Shown here in pieces: positions 44,101 to 50,999 of a DNA stretch of 64,000 bases. The DNA is from an uncultured Flavobacteriaceae bacterium (GTDB lineage Bacteria; Bacteroidota; Bacteroidia; Flavobacteriales; Flavobacteriaceae). Position numbers and translations under genes: made by a program. The DNA lies in contig CANLWB010000001.1 in the NCBI GenBank assembly GCA_947494695.1, forward strand, positions 496,001-560,000. The letters run 5' to 3'. The notes below the pieces were generated by a model. That model saw only the letters and a list, made by a program, of their open reading frames with translations. It was not told where the DNA came from and did not search any database. Position 1 is the first letter of the stretch, and every line of letters begins with the position of its first letter.

Positions 44101-47039
44101 AAAGTAACAATAACTCTGTCGGTATTTGACTCTGGACCAATAACGGTAGTTGTGTTTTCTCCATTTGAATAATTCCCAAATTCACCACCCGAATCATAAA
44201 AACGATCACCGCTACAATAATCTGAATGTGTTGTGATATTCAAAAGGCTGATAGAGGAATCGGGATCTGCCGAAGTACAATGTCCTCGCACGTAAAAATC
44301 GTAAGACGTGGCAGATTCTAATGTTTCAGCTTTAAATTGTTTTGAATTTACAATGACTTCTGTACCTGTACCAACTATAAACCCGGATTCACCATATTCT
44401 ACAACCCAGGAGTTTACATTTACGTTATCTTCCCAGGTAATTTCAATACTTTTCGTTTTTATGTCTGCCACATTTAAATTGGTAGGGGTGTTGCATTTCG
44501 TTGTGAAGGAGGAAGTGTTGGAAAAACTCGAGGTTATGCATGGGTTTATCGTTTGTACTCGCCAATAATATTGCTGATTATTTTCTAAATTAGGAGATGT
44601 ATAGACCGTATTTGGAGTCGATATAGTATCCACGATATTAGTGAATGTGTCGTCTGTTGCTATCTCTATGAGGTAAGAAACAGCATTGTTATCTTGTTCC
44701 CAACTAAATTCAACATCAAGCTCTTGCAAATCACTTTGATCCATAGGGGTTATTAGGTTTAGGCTGATATCATCTGCTGTATACACATAAATACCTAATT
44801 CCAAGCTCTTTTGAATGTTAGATGAAGATACACCGTCTATATTAAATGTGTAATATCCGGAATCTAGTGAATCGGTGTTTGTAAGTGTAACGTCAAAGGC
44901 AACCCCAGATGTTTGAGATCCGCTAAATGTGTCTTCTGAAAAAATAATAGTAGTACCTGGAGGTAAATTCGAAGCCGAAAGATTGACGTCCTCTCCAAAG
45001 GTTAAGAATGTTTTGTATTCAAGGTTAAAATTAGCATCGTCCGACTGGCATATGTCAAGAGATGATTCTTCTGCAATTAGAGCGTATTCGGATTTCTCAA
45101 TAGTGAAATTTTGTTGATTTACAGCAAAGAATACATTGTTAACTGCCTTTAGCATAAATCTAGCCTCATTGGTGGATGCTACATCGGGAAGACTAAAAGT
45201 TACTTCTCCATCATTCTCTGTTGTGATTAAGGTTGTTGGGAATGTAAGCCCACCATCTGTTGATAATATGATTTCAATAGAATTGGTACCAATTGGATGT
45301 AAGTTAGTATTGGCGACATCCCAGGAAACAGTAACTAAATCTCCAACGGTCCATACTTCAGATCCATCAGTTTGAGAGGTTACCTCAAAAGGTCCTGCAT
45401 TGGCATCAATATCTATCCTAATAGCATCTGAAACGACTTGTCCAACGTCAATATGATTATCTCGAACCGTAAATACGAAATTTAGTGCTCTTGAAAGTGA
45501 AGGAAGGACCTCCCACGTGGGGGTAAGATTATTTGAAACGACATCATTTAAATTGGGAAAGTATCGCTTGGTGTCATTGGTAGGAATAAATGACCTAAAC
45601 ATCGGCCCTAAGGCTCTTGTTGAAGACGGGGCAGCAAAACTATTTGGATTTTCAGGATCATTTTGTTCCCAGCAGTAAGTAAGTGCGCTATTCCCATCTG
45701 GATCATTAACAGTACCTTCTAAAACAAAAGCTGTACTTTTAGGAATCGTATAATCTAACCCTTCAGTTATTACAGGTGCTGCATTAGTAAACGGAATGAG
45801 TTCGGCACAATTGGAATTATTAATCGTCCAAATGGCAACATCTCTTATGCTTGTATAATTAAAATAGTCATCGGATGCAGCTTGTACATTTGGTGAACAT
45901 ATACCGGCATAGCTCATAATGGTACTTCCACTACCAGGTTCTACTTCACTATTAAAACCACTGCGGCAATTCGAACTGCTTTGTGTATGGTAGGCACCAA
46001 ATTGATGACCAAATTCATGAGCAGCTAAAAGCGTCATCGCATCACTTTCGGGGTTCCGGTGTACACTGTAAGCGGTGCCTTTGCTAACAGGGGTACAAAC
46101 GCAAGCAATACATCCAGCATTTCCGTAAATGGCATTTTCCTTGTGAAACAAATGTCCAACATCATAATCGTCGTCATCTATAGTATTATTAATTGTAGAC
46201 GATATTTCTGTGCGTAGATTGCCTCCCGAGGAATAAGGGTCTGTGTTGGGGTCTAAGAATATAAGAAGATCATTATTAGCAATTAACTGCATGGTAATGC
46301 CAAAATCGCGTTCGAAAATACCATTTAAGCGATTTAGAGTGGTAACCATAGCCTGTAAGACCTTAGCTTTTCTATCGGCATCACTAGTTTCGGTACCATC
46401 CAAAAATACTTGAGAATAATCGCCACTTACCGATAATGCGAGGCGATAACGTCTTAAATTACCATCGTTGACATCTCTATTTAATGTATTAAACTTGTTT
46501 AGTTGATTTTGTACTTGAGATTCGGTTTGGCATTCAAAAGAGGTGTCTGAATGTTTTTTTGAAGTAGCGGTAAATTCATATAAAGATGTTCCAATAGGTT
46601 TGATCGTAACGTTATCATGCGCATTGGTTTCTGAAAACCCATAAAGACCATGTTCTGGGCTATATGTAAAGCGGATAACCGTATTGTGCTTATCTAAGGA
46701 AATGCCTTTATAGCTTTTTATTCCGTTGAATTTAGCTGCTAGCGTGGGATGCATCGGGTTCGTTTCGGTAACGGCGAACGGAACCAGGTTAGCATCATGA
46801 TTTAAAGGAAAAGATAATGTTATAGTATTATTGTACGCAATACTATTGAGTTTTTGTTCAAAATCTACCGTTCTTAAATGAAAAGTGGTGGTGTTTGCTT
46901 GGCCTTTACTGGAAGTATATCGGTTAAAACTGTGTTGTTCCTGCCATAAGGCGTCTTGAGCAAAAGAAACTTGAAATGTGGATAAAGTAATGAGTAAGAA
47001 TAAGCTAAAATGTTTAAAGAAAAATGTAGTTTTTTTCAT
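41106..47039 (-). CDS. Secreted reprolysin-like metalloprotease with FN3 array and T9SS sorting domain
   Basis: This 1977-residue exported protein has a signal peptide (LFLLITLSTFQVSFAQ) and a propeptide-like region to about 190. The M12B-type zinc protease domain (about 195-410) has HEFGHQFGAYH (zinc ligands His341, His345, His351) and Met-turn STIMSY. Then come a cadherin/Ig-like stretch, a first FN3, a CUB domain with DSGGEFGNYSNGE and CCDRLRIYNG, seven further FN3 units with paired cysteines, a jelly-roll-like domain (about 1700-1890), and the T9SS C-terminal sorting domain (INIYPSPNNGSFTI to MKRIIV). It is secreted or held at the surface by T9SS and probably degrades or binds extracellular proteins. 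Confidence 0.92.
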   Translation of the reverse strand: MKKTTFFFKHFSLFLLITLSTFQVSFAQDALWQEQHSFNRYTSSKGQANTTTFHLRTVDFEQKLNSIAYNNTITLSFPLNHDANLVPFAVTETNPMHPTLAAKFNGIKSYKGISLDKHNTVIRFTYSPEHGLYGFSETNAHDNVTIKPIGTSLYEFTATSKKHSDTSFECQTESQVQNQLNKFNTLNRDVNDGNLRRYRLALSVSGDYSQVFLDGTETSDADRKAKVLQAMVTTLNRLNGIFERDFGITMQLIANNDLLIFLDPNTDPYSSGGNLRTEISSTINNTIDDDDYDVGHLFHKENAIYGNAGCIACVCTPVSKGTAYSVHRNPESDAMTLLAAHEFGHQFGAYHTQSSSNCRSGFNSEVEPGSGSTIMSYAGICSPNVQAASDDYFNYTSIRDVAIWTINNSNCAELIPFTNAAPVITEGLDYTIPKSTAFVLEGTVNDPDGNSALTYCWEQNDPENPNSFAAPSSTRALGPMFRSFIPTNDTKRYFPNLNDVVSNNLTPTWEVLPSLSRALNFVFTVRDNHIDVGQVVSDAIRIDIDANAGPFEVTSQTDGSEVWTVGDLVTVSWDVANTNLHPIGTNSIEIILSTDGGLTFPTTLITTENDGEVTFSLPDVASTNEARFMLKAVNNVFFAVNQQNFTIEKSEYALIAEESSLDICQSDDANFNLEYKTFLTFGEDVNLSASNLPPGTTIIFSEDTFSGSQTSGVAFDVTLTNTDSLDSGYYTFNIDGVSSSNIQKSLELGIYVYTADDISLNLITPMDQSDLQELDVEFSWEQDNNAVSYLIEIATDDTFTNIVDTISTPNTVYTSPNLENNQQYYWRVQTINPCITSSFSNTSSFTTKCNTPTNLNVADIKTKSIEITWEDNVNVNSWVVEYGESGFIVGTGTEVIVNSKQFKAETLESATSYDFYVRGHCTSADPDSSISLLNITTHSDYCSGDRFYDSGGEFGNYSNGENTTTVIGPESNTDRVIVTFNSFSVESCCDRLRIYNGPNASGELLGTYTSKPLVPIKSTHDSGALTFVFTSDSSVTRSGWDASVTCEAKPNCSTPTNLSASNAEPTQVDLSWVPNDDELEWTIEYGFIGFEPGTGTELIATATNFTITDLTPGALYDVYLKANCAAGGFSERTDPVFFSTPELCVTPNNLSVLSLTKDTATLIWDDDSPHTEWEIEYNTLDSGTENGLIETTTTNSVTLEGLLPNTYYYAYVKKNCADDGYSNAVLITFLTTELCPPSTNLSVVSFTKDSATLSWDDDTNATEWEVEYYPGYFTPGNGIALTANTTSITIENLTPNTFYYAYVRKNCGDDGYSDWSIYTSFRTEEACSAPTNFRSLDITKNSAWLTWDDDSNVSSWEIEYSTEYFTPGGGGISVNSFTNFINLENLLPDTGYYVYLRKNCGADGYGQWSGYLYFRTVIACTVPNNLIASNITKNSASISWDDDPSAAGWDIEYNPEYFNPGNGIGIVETSTTNAITLENLIPDTGYYVYVRKNCDADGYSQWTRYVYFSTDEACYVPNNFIASNITGNSASLTWDNDPNALGWEVEYSIGYFTPGNGTLETTSTNAITIENLLPDTIYYAYIRKNCNADGYSRWIYMSFRTELVCSVPTNILVSSIDEHSASLTWDEDPTATGWEIEYNKGYFNPGSGTQQSTSTNSIHIDGLDSGSTYYFYLRKNCGDDGYSPWTSFSSFSTICTINPENDQLIGNGSFECGSLDGWELDGPLIFSGCSQNFIVLENSLSVCSTVDNITPTDGTFAAFTSFDGGPDVTYSLTQAIDVPNDINTADSAMLSLDFSVNYNMTVGPTQERVFTVRFTDESNNELFKVEEVRFGLSPNTGNISRTLSHDILTHLSAYTGQTIIFNLDAYVPERFTGPSKAMVDNVSLLIDRSLTARDHKFSNQINIYPSPNNGSFTIDNKSSDNIDMVEILDVSGRLIQKNKLTEGSGKINITMKHANVGIYFVKIHIGNYKSMKRIIVR
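41945..43890 (-). repeat. Tandem FN3-coding repeats of about 280 bp
   Basis: Seven FN3 units inside the protease gene begin with a Cys codon near 42225, 42498, 42780, 43060, 43335, 43610 and 43890. Each encodes TWDDD-like, WEIEYxxGYFxPGNG and YYVYxRKNCGxDGYS motifs. The inner units are the most alike, which suggests recent unequal expansion. Confidence 0.8.
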
Positions 47040-47467
47040 GATCTGACAAGCTAGTTTTGAGAGGTTTATTACGAAAACGTAACGAATCTATTATTTTTGA
47101 TCTAAAATTCAGGGGTTAACATCAATATATTAGCCGAATTACCAATAAACTCTATAAACGTACGTAGTTTGTTGGTATACAGTATAAAAAGACTTATAGA
47201 ACGTTGTGATTGGAGAACTTTTAGATAAATAATAAAAAAGGAAGCTCTGTAATGAATTTATAGTTAGTTAAAAACTAGATGCTTTAAGATTGAAGTGAAA
47301 GATTAATTTAACATAGAAAACTCACGTTAATTTAAGAATAGGAATTCCTAATGTCATTAAAATGTGCAATGGCACTTAGAGTTGAAAGCAAAAAAAACCA
47401 CTACACTTTAATAAGTGTAGTGGTTTAAAATATTGAGATTCCTGTAAACAGGAACAATTGTTTGTGC
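47040..47467. other. 428-base gap between tsf and the protease gene
   Basis: Apart from the tsf terminator at 47395-47426 I see nothing gene-like. The protease promoter must lie here or near 47100; no consensus pair was found. Confidence 0.5.
47395..47426 (-). terminator. Intrinsic terminator of the rplM-rpsI-rpsB-tsf operon
   Basis: AAACCACTACAC pairs perfectly with GTGTAGTGGTTT around an 8-nt loop; on the minus strand it is followed by a run of Ts. It lies 42 bp past the tsf stop. Confidence 0.9.
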
Positions 47468-48442
47468 TTATCCTACAGTTGTGCGTTTGAAACCTGTAAT
47501 TTCAACCTCACCATAAGATTCAACATATTTAGCGACATTTATTTTTTCGTCTTTGATAAAGTTTTGATCTAATAAACATTGTTCATTATCAAGTGTTGTA
47601 TTATCAGAAATAAAACGCTCCATTTTTCCAGGTAAGATTCTATCCCAGATTTGCTCTGGCTTACCTTCAGCTTTTAATTCAGCTTTAGCGTCTTCTTCAG
47701 CTTTAGCTAAAACTTCAGGAGTTAATTGAGACATAGAGATAAATTGAGGTACATTTTTAAGTGTTTTACCTAAACGACCTAACTCGATGTTATCTTTTTC
47801 AATTACAGCAATTCTGGCTTCAGTTTCAGAAGCAACATATGCAGGATCAAAATCTTTATAAGATAATGTTGTTGCTCCCATTGAAGCAACTTGCATGGCT
47901 ACATCTTTAACTAAAGTTTCAGCATTATCTACTTTTGCAGATAAACCTACTAAAGCAGCAATTTTATTAATGTGTACATAAGAACCAACAAAAGGCGCTT
48001 CTAATTTTTCGAAAGCTGTGATATCCAGTTTTTCACCAATAACACCAGTTTGCTCAGTTAATTTCTCAGTAACAGTCATACCGTCAAAATCGGCTGCTAA
48101 AAACTCTTCTTTCGTATTATGGTTTAAAGCTATGTCGGCCAATTGATTGGCTAGAGCAAGGAAGTTTTCGTTTTTTCCAACAAAATCTGTCTCACATCCT
48201 AAAACAATAGCTACCCCTTGAGTTTGGTCAGCATTAATTTTAGCAACAGCAGCACCTTCAGATGAATCTCTGTCGGCTCTTTTCTCTGCTACTTTTTGTC
48301 CTTTTTTACGTAATACTTCAATGGCTTTGTCAAAATCGCCTTGTGCTTCAACTAAAGCTTTTTTGCAATCCATCATTCCGGCACCAGTTGCTTGTCTAAG
48401 CTTATTTACCTCTGCTGCTGTAACTTTTACTGTAGATTCCAT
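47468..48442 (-). CDS. tsf: Elongation factor Ts
   Basis: This 324-residue nucleotide-exchange factor recycles EF-Tu-GDP to EF-Tu-GTP. The N-terminal UBA-like part reads VNKLRQATGAGMMDCKKALV, followed by VLRKKGQKVAEKRADRDSSE and the conserved CETDFVGKNENFLALA. It is longer than the E. coli protein by an extended dimerisation domain, as in other Bacteroidota. It follows rpsB after 85 bp in the classic rpsB-tsf order and is closed by a terminator. Confidence 0.97.
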   Translation of the reverse strand: MESTVKVTAAEVNKLRQATGAGMMDCKKALVEAQGDFDKAIEVLRKKGQKVAEKRADRDSSEGAAVAKINADQTQGVAIVLGCETDFVGKNENFLALANQLADIALNHNTKEEFLAADFDGMTVTEKLTEQTGVIGEKLDITAFEKLEAPFVGSYVHINKIAALVGLSAKVDNAETLVKDVAMQVASMGATTLSYKDFDPAYVASETEARIAVIEKDNIELGRLGKTLKNVPQFISMSQLTPEVLAKAEEDAKAELKAEGKPEQIWDRILPGKMERFISDNTTLDNEQCLLDQNFIKDEKINVAKYVESYGEVEITGFKRTTVG

Positions 48443-48527
48443 ATGTGTTTTTATTTAAAAAAGTCGTTCAAATAATTTCAGCTAAGAAAAGAATTAAACG
48501 ACTTATTTGTATTGTGTAAATGTTAAT

Positions 48528-49313
48528 TTATTCTTCTTCTTCGGCTGCAACTGGTTTAGCTGATGCAGATGCAGATTCCTTTTTAGCTTTTGGAGCCTCT
48601 GTAGAAGATGCCGCAGCATCTTTTTCGGCTTTACGTTCTGCTAATCCACTGGCGATTGAAGCAGATACGTGAGATAATATTTTATCTATCGATTTAGAAG
48701 CATCGTCATTTGCAGGTATTACATAATCAACCTGACGAGGGTCTGAATTTGTATCTACCATTGCAAAAATAGGAATGTTTAACTTTTGTGCTTCCTTAAT
48801 CGCGATATGCTCACGCTTAATATCTACAACAAACAGCGCTCCAGGTAAACGAGTCATATCGCTAATAGAACCTAAGTTCTTTTCTAATTTAGCTCTTAAA
48901 CGATCTACCTGTAAACGTTCTTTTTTAGAAAGTGTGTTGAACGTACCGTCTTTCTTCATTCTATCGATTGAAGCCATTTTTTTAACAGCTTTTCTAATAG
49001 TAACAAAGTTTGTTAACATACCTCCAGGCCATCTTTCTGTGATGTAAGGCATGTTAATAGAACCGGCTTTTTCAGCTACGATATCTTTTGCTTGCTTTTT
49101 AGTTGCAACGAATAGGATCTTACGACCGGAATTAGCAATTTTGCTTAACGCAGCACCTGCTTCTTCCATTTTCGCCGCTGTTTTATAAAGATTGATGATA
49201 TGGATACCATTACGCTCCATATATACATAAGGGGCCATGTTTGGATCCCACTTACGTGTAAGGTGTCCAAAGTGTACACCTGCCTCTAATAATTCTTTTA
49301 CTTCTACTGCCAT
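48528..49313 (-). CDS. rpsB: 30S ribosomal protein S2
   Basis: Ribosomal protein S2 of the small subunit. The true start is the ATG at 49313 (MAVEVKELLEAGVHFGH); an in-frame ATG 33 bases upstream adds an unconserved extension. Motifs are GVHFGHLTRKWDPNM, ERWPGGMLTNF and PIFAMVDTNSDP. The C-terminal tail of about 40 residues is Ala/Lys/Glu-rich, ending EEEE, as is frequent in flavobacteria. It is followed by tsf. Confidence 0.97.
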   Translation of the reverse strand: MAVEVKELLEAGVHFGHLTRKWDPNMAPYVYMERNGIHIINLYKTAAKMEEAGAALSKIANSGRKILFVATKKQAKDIVAEKAGSINMPYITERWPGGMLTNFVTIRKAVKKMASIDRMKKDGTFNTLSKKERLQVDRLRAKLEKNLGSISDMTRLPGALFVVDIKREHIAIKEAQKLNIPIFAMVDTNSDPRQVDYVIPANDDASKSIDKILSHVSASIASGLAERKAEKDAAASSTEAPKAKKESASASAKPVAAEEEE

Positions 49314-49344
49314 TTTGTAATAGTTTACGTTCTGTTGAATTAGC

Positions 49345-49384
49345 AATGATTAAGTGGTCATAAATTCTAATCGCCTTAATCATT
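49345..49384 (-). promoter_or_regulatory. Inverted repeat in the rpsB leader
   Basis: AATGATTAAG (49345-49354) and CTTAATCATT (49375-49384) are a perfect 10-bp inverted repeat with a 20-nt loop, some 30 nt upstream of the rpsB start. It may fold in the rpsB mRNA leader and serve in S2 feedback control; this is inference from position and symmetry. Confidence 0.35.
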
Positions 49385-49551
49385 TAGATGCTAAACTAAA
49401 CCCTGTTTAAAACTAGGGGTAACAACAACTGGTTTTTTTTCAATCCTGAACACCTACATTGAGTTTGTCGAATGCGTGTTTCAGAATCTTATTAATTTTT
49501 TTAAAAATATTTCTGGTAACAAATAAACGGATACCAAAAACAAGTTCGGTA

Positions 49552-49938
49552 TTAACGTTTAGAGAACTGGAATTTCTTACGAGCTTTCTTCTGACCGAAT
49601 TTCTTACGCTCTACCATTCTTGGATCTCTTGTTAATAAACCTTCTGGTTTTAAAACCGATCTGTTTTCTGCATCAAGTTCGCACATAGCACGAGATAGTG
49701 CTAAACGAACAGCTTCTGCCTGACCTGTAATACCTCCTCCAAATACATTTACTGTAATATCAAAGTTGCCATCATTGTTAGTCATAACTAAAGGTTGCTT
49801 TACTTTATACTGTAAAGTTGCAGTAGTAAAGTAAGCCGCTATGTCTTTTTTATTAATCGTGATGTCTCCTTTTCCAGGAGCAACATACACACGTGCAACA
49901 GCCGTTTTTCTACGACCGATTTTGTGAATTACTTCCAT
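49552..49938 (-). CDS. rpsI: 30S ribosomal protein S9
   Basis: Ribosomal protein S9, 128 residues. The start IHKIGRRKTAVARVYV, the middle NVFGGGITGQAEAVRLALSR and the basic C terminus GQKKARKKFQFSKR, which reaches the P-site tRNA, are typical. The ATG shares a base with the rplM stop (49938), so the two are translated together in the standard rplM-rpsI operon. Confidence 0.98.
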   Translation of the reverse strand: MEVIHKIGRRKTAVARVYVAPGKGDITINKKDIAAYFTTATLQYKVKQPLVMTNNDGNFDITVNVFGGGITGQAEAVRLALSRAMCELDAENRSVLKPEGLLTRDPRMVERKKFGQKKARKKFQFSKR

Positions 49939-50393
49939 TATTTGAATTCGTTTAAGTTAATTGCCTTAGGTTTTTGAGCCTCATGCTTGTGAGTCGAACC
50001 TACAACAACTGTTAAGTTACGGAATAAATTTGCACCTAATTTGTTTTTAGGTAACATTCCTTTAATTGATTTCTCAACTACTCTTGCAGGGTCTTTACCA
50101 TACAATTCCGTAGCAGTTAAACTTCTTTGACCACCTGGGTAACCTGTGTGACGAATGTACGTTTTGTCTGTCCATTTGTTTCCAGATAAGCTGATTTTTT
50201 CTGCATTGATAACAATAACATTATCTCCGCAATCAACATGAGGTGTGAAGTTTGGCTTGTGCTTACCTCTTAAAAGTTTTGCAACTTTAGAAGCGAGACG
50301 ACCAAGTGCCTGACCTTCGGCATCAACTAAAACCCACTGCTTATTTACAGTAGCCTTATTGGCCGAAATCGTTTTGTAGCTTAATGTATCCAC
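49938..50393 (-). CDS. rplM: 50S ribosomal protein L13
   Basis: Ribosomal protein L13, 151 residues. Signatures are [40 protein letters not shown] and the [12 protein letters not shown] motif. It heads the minus-strand ribosomal operon, with a consensus Bacteroidota promoter 72 bp upstream. The rpsI start overlaps its stop. Confidence 0.98.
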   Translation of the reverse strand: MDTLSYKTISANKATVNKQWVLVDAEGQALGRLASKVAKLLRGKHKPNFTPHVDCGDNVIVINAEKISLSGNKWTDKTYIRHTGYPGGQRSLTATELYGKDPARVVEKSIKGMLPKNKLGANLFRNLTVVVGSTHKHEAQKPKAINLNEFK

Positions 50394-50464
50394 ACTAAAT
50401 TAATTTTTTATTTATCACGCTATACACGCGATAGGTTAAACATTCCTCTCTCGAAAAGAGTTTG

Positions 50465-50495
50465 CAAATTTACGATTATATATTTGATTACCAAA
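50465..50495 (-). promoter_or_regulatory. Housekeeping promoter of the rplM operon
   Basis: Read on the minus strand: TTTG (50495-50492), 19 nt, then TAAATTTG (50472-50465). This matches the Bacteroidota sigma-A pattern TTTG-N19-TAnnTTTG exactly. It lies about 70 bp before the rplM ATG. Confidence 0.8.
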
Positions 50496-50999
50496 TAGAG
50501 AAGTGATATAATTTCTTTAAATGATATGTGCGATTAAAATTACGTGTTAAATGCCGTGAATATTATGGTATTAAAGGATTTGTCAATTTAAATTTTGGAG
50601 TAGAGTTTATTCGATTTTATACGGTTCGATATCTTCCGTATAGTTTATTCTTAAAAATTCTGTGAATGGATGTTTTTAACAAGTAAATACTTGTGGTTTT
50701 TCCACAATAATTTTTAATGAAATGATAACCTGATTAAAAAATTTGTAAGTTAGATTACCATATTCTATAACCGAAACATATCTTCTTCGGTTGATTACAT
50801 TTTGAGCGAATATTTAACTACCTGACTTACAATTTTATGTTTGTCTAATGGATGCCTCGTGCGCAAAGACAATTGTTACTAATCCAAACATGCAAATCTT
50901 CCTGCCAAAAGAGCCCCTCCATAATTTACGTACAATGAATTTTCTTAACCCTGCTTCTATAATGTTATGGAAGTAACAATTTAATAAAATCTACGAATT
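50496..50999. other. 504-base gap between divergent rplM and the GH86-like gene
   Basis: No gene seen. Two symmetric sites stand out: TATACGG and CCGTATA at 50618-50642 around an 11-nt spacer, and TTGTGG/CCACAA around 50692-50709. Either could be an operator for the plus-strand polysaccharidase gene; neither is proven. Confidence 0.4.

Noticed and set aside
41368-45375. Several plus-strand ORFs of 60-110 codons across the large protease gene
   Set aside because: They are antisense shadows of the repetitive FN3 coding sequence, Ser/Pro-rich and without starts or spacing of real genes.
49417-49430. GGGTAACAAC on the plus strand, near match to the ECF element
   Set aside because: One mismatch, no second box at 15 nt, and no plus-strand gene follows within 1.5 kb.
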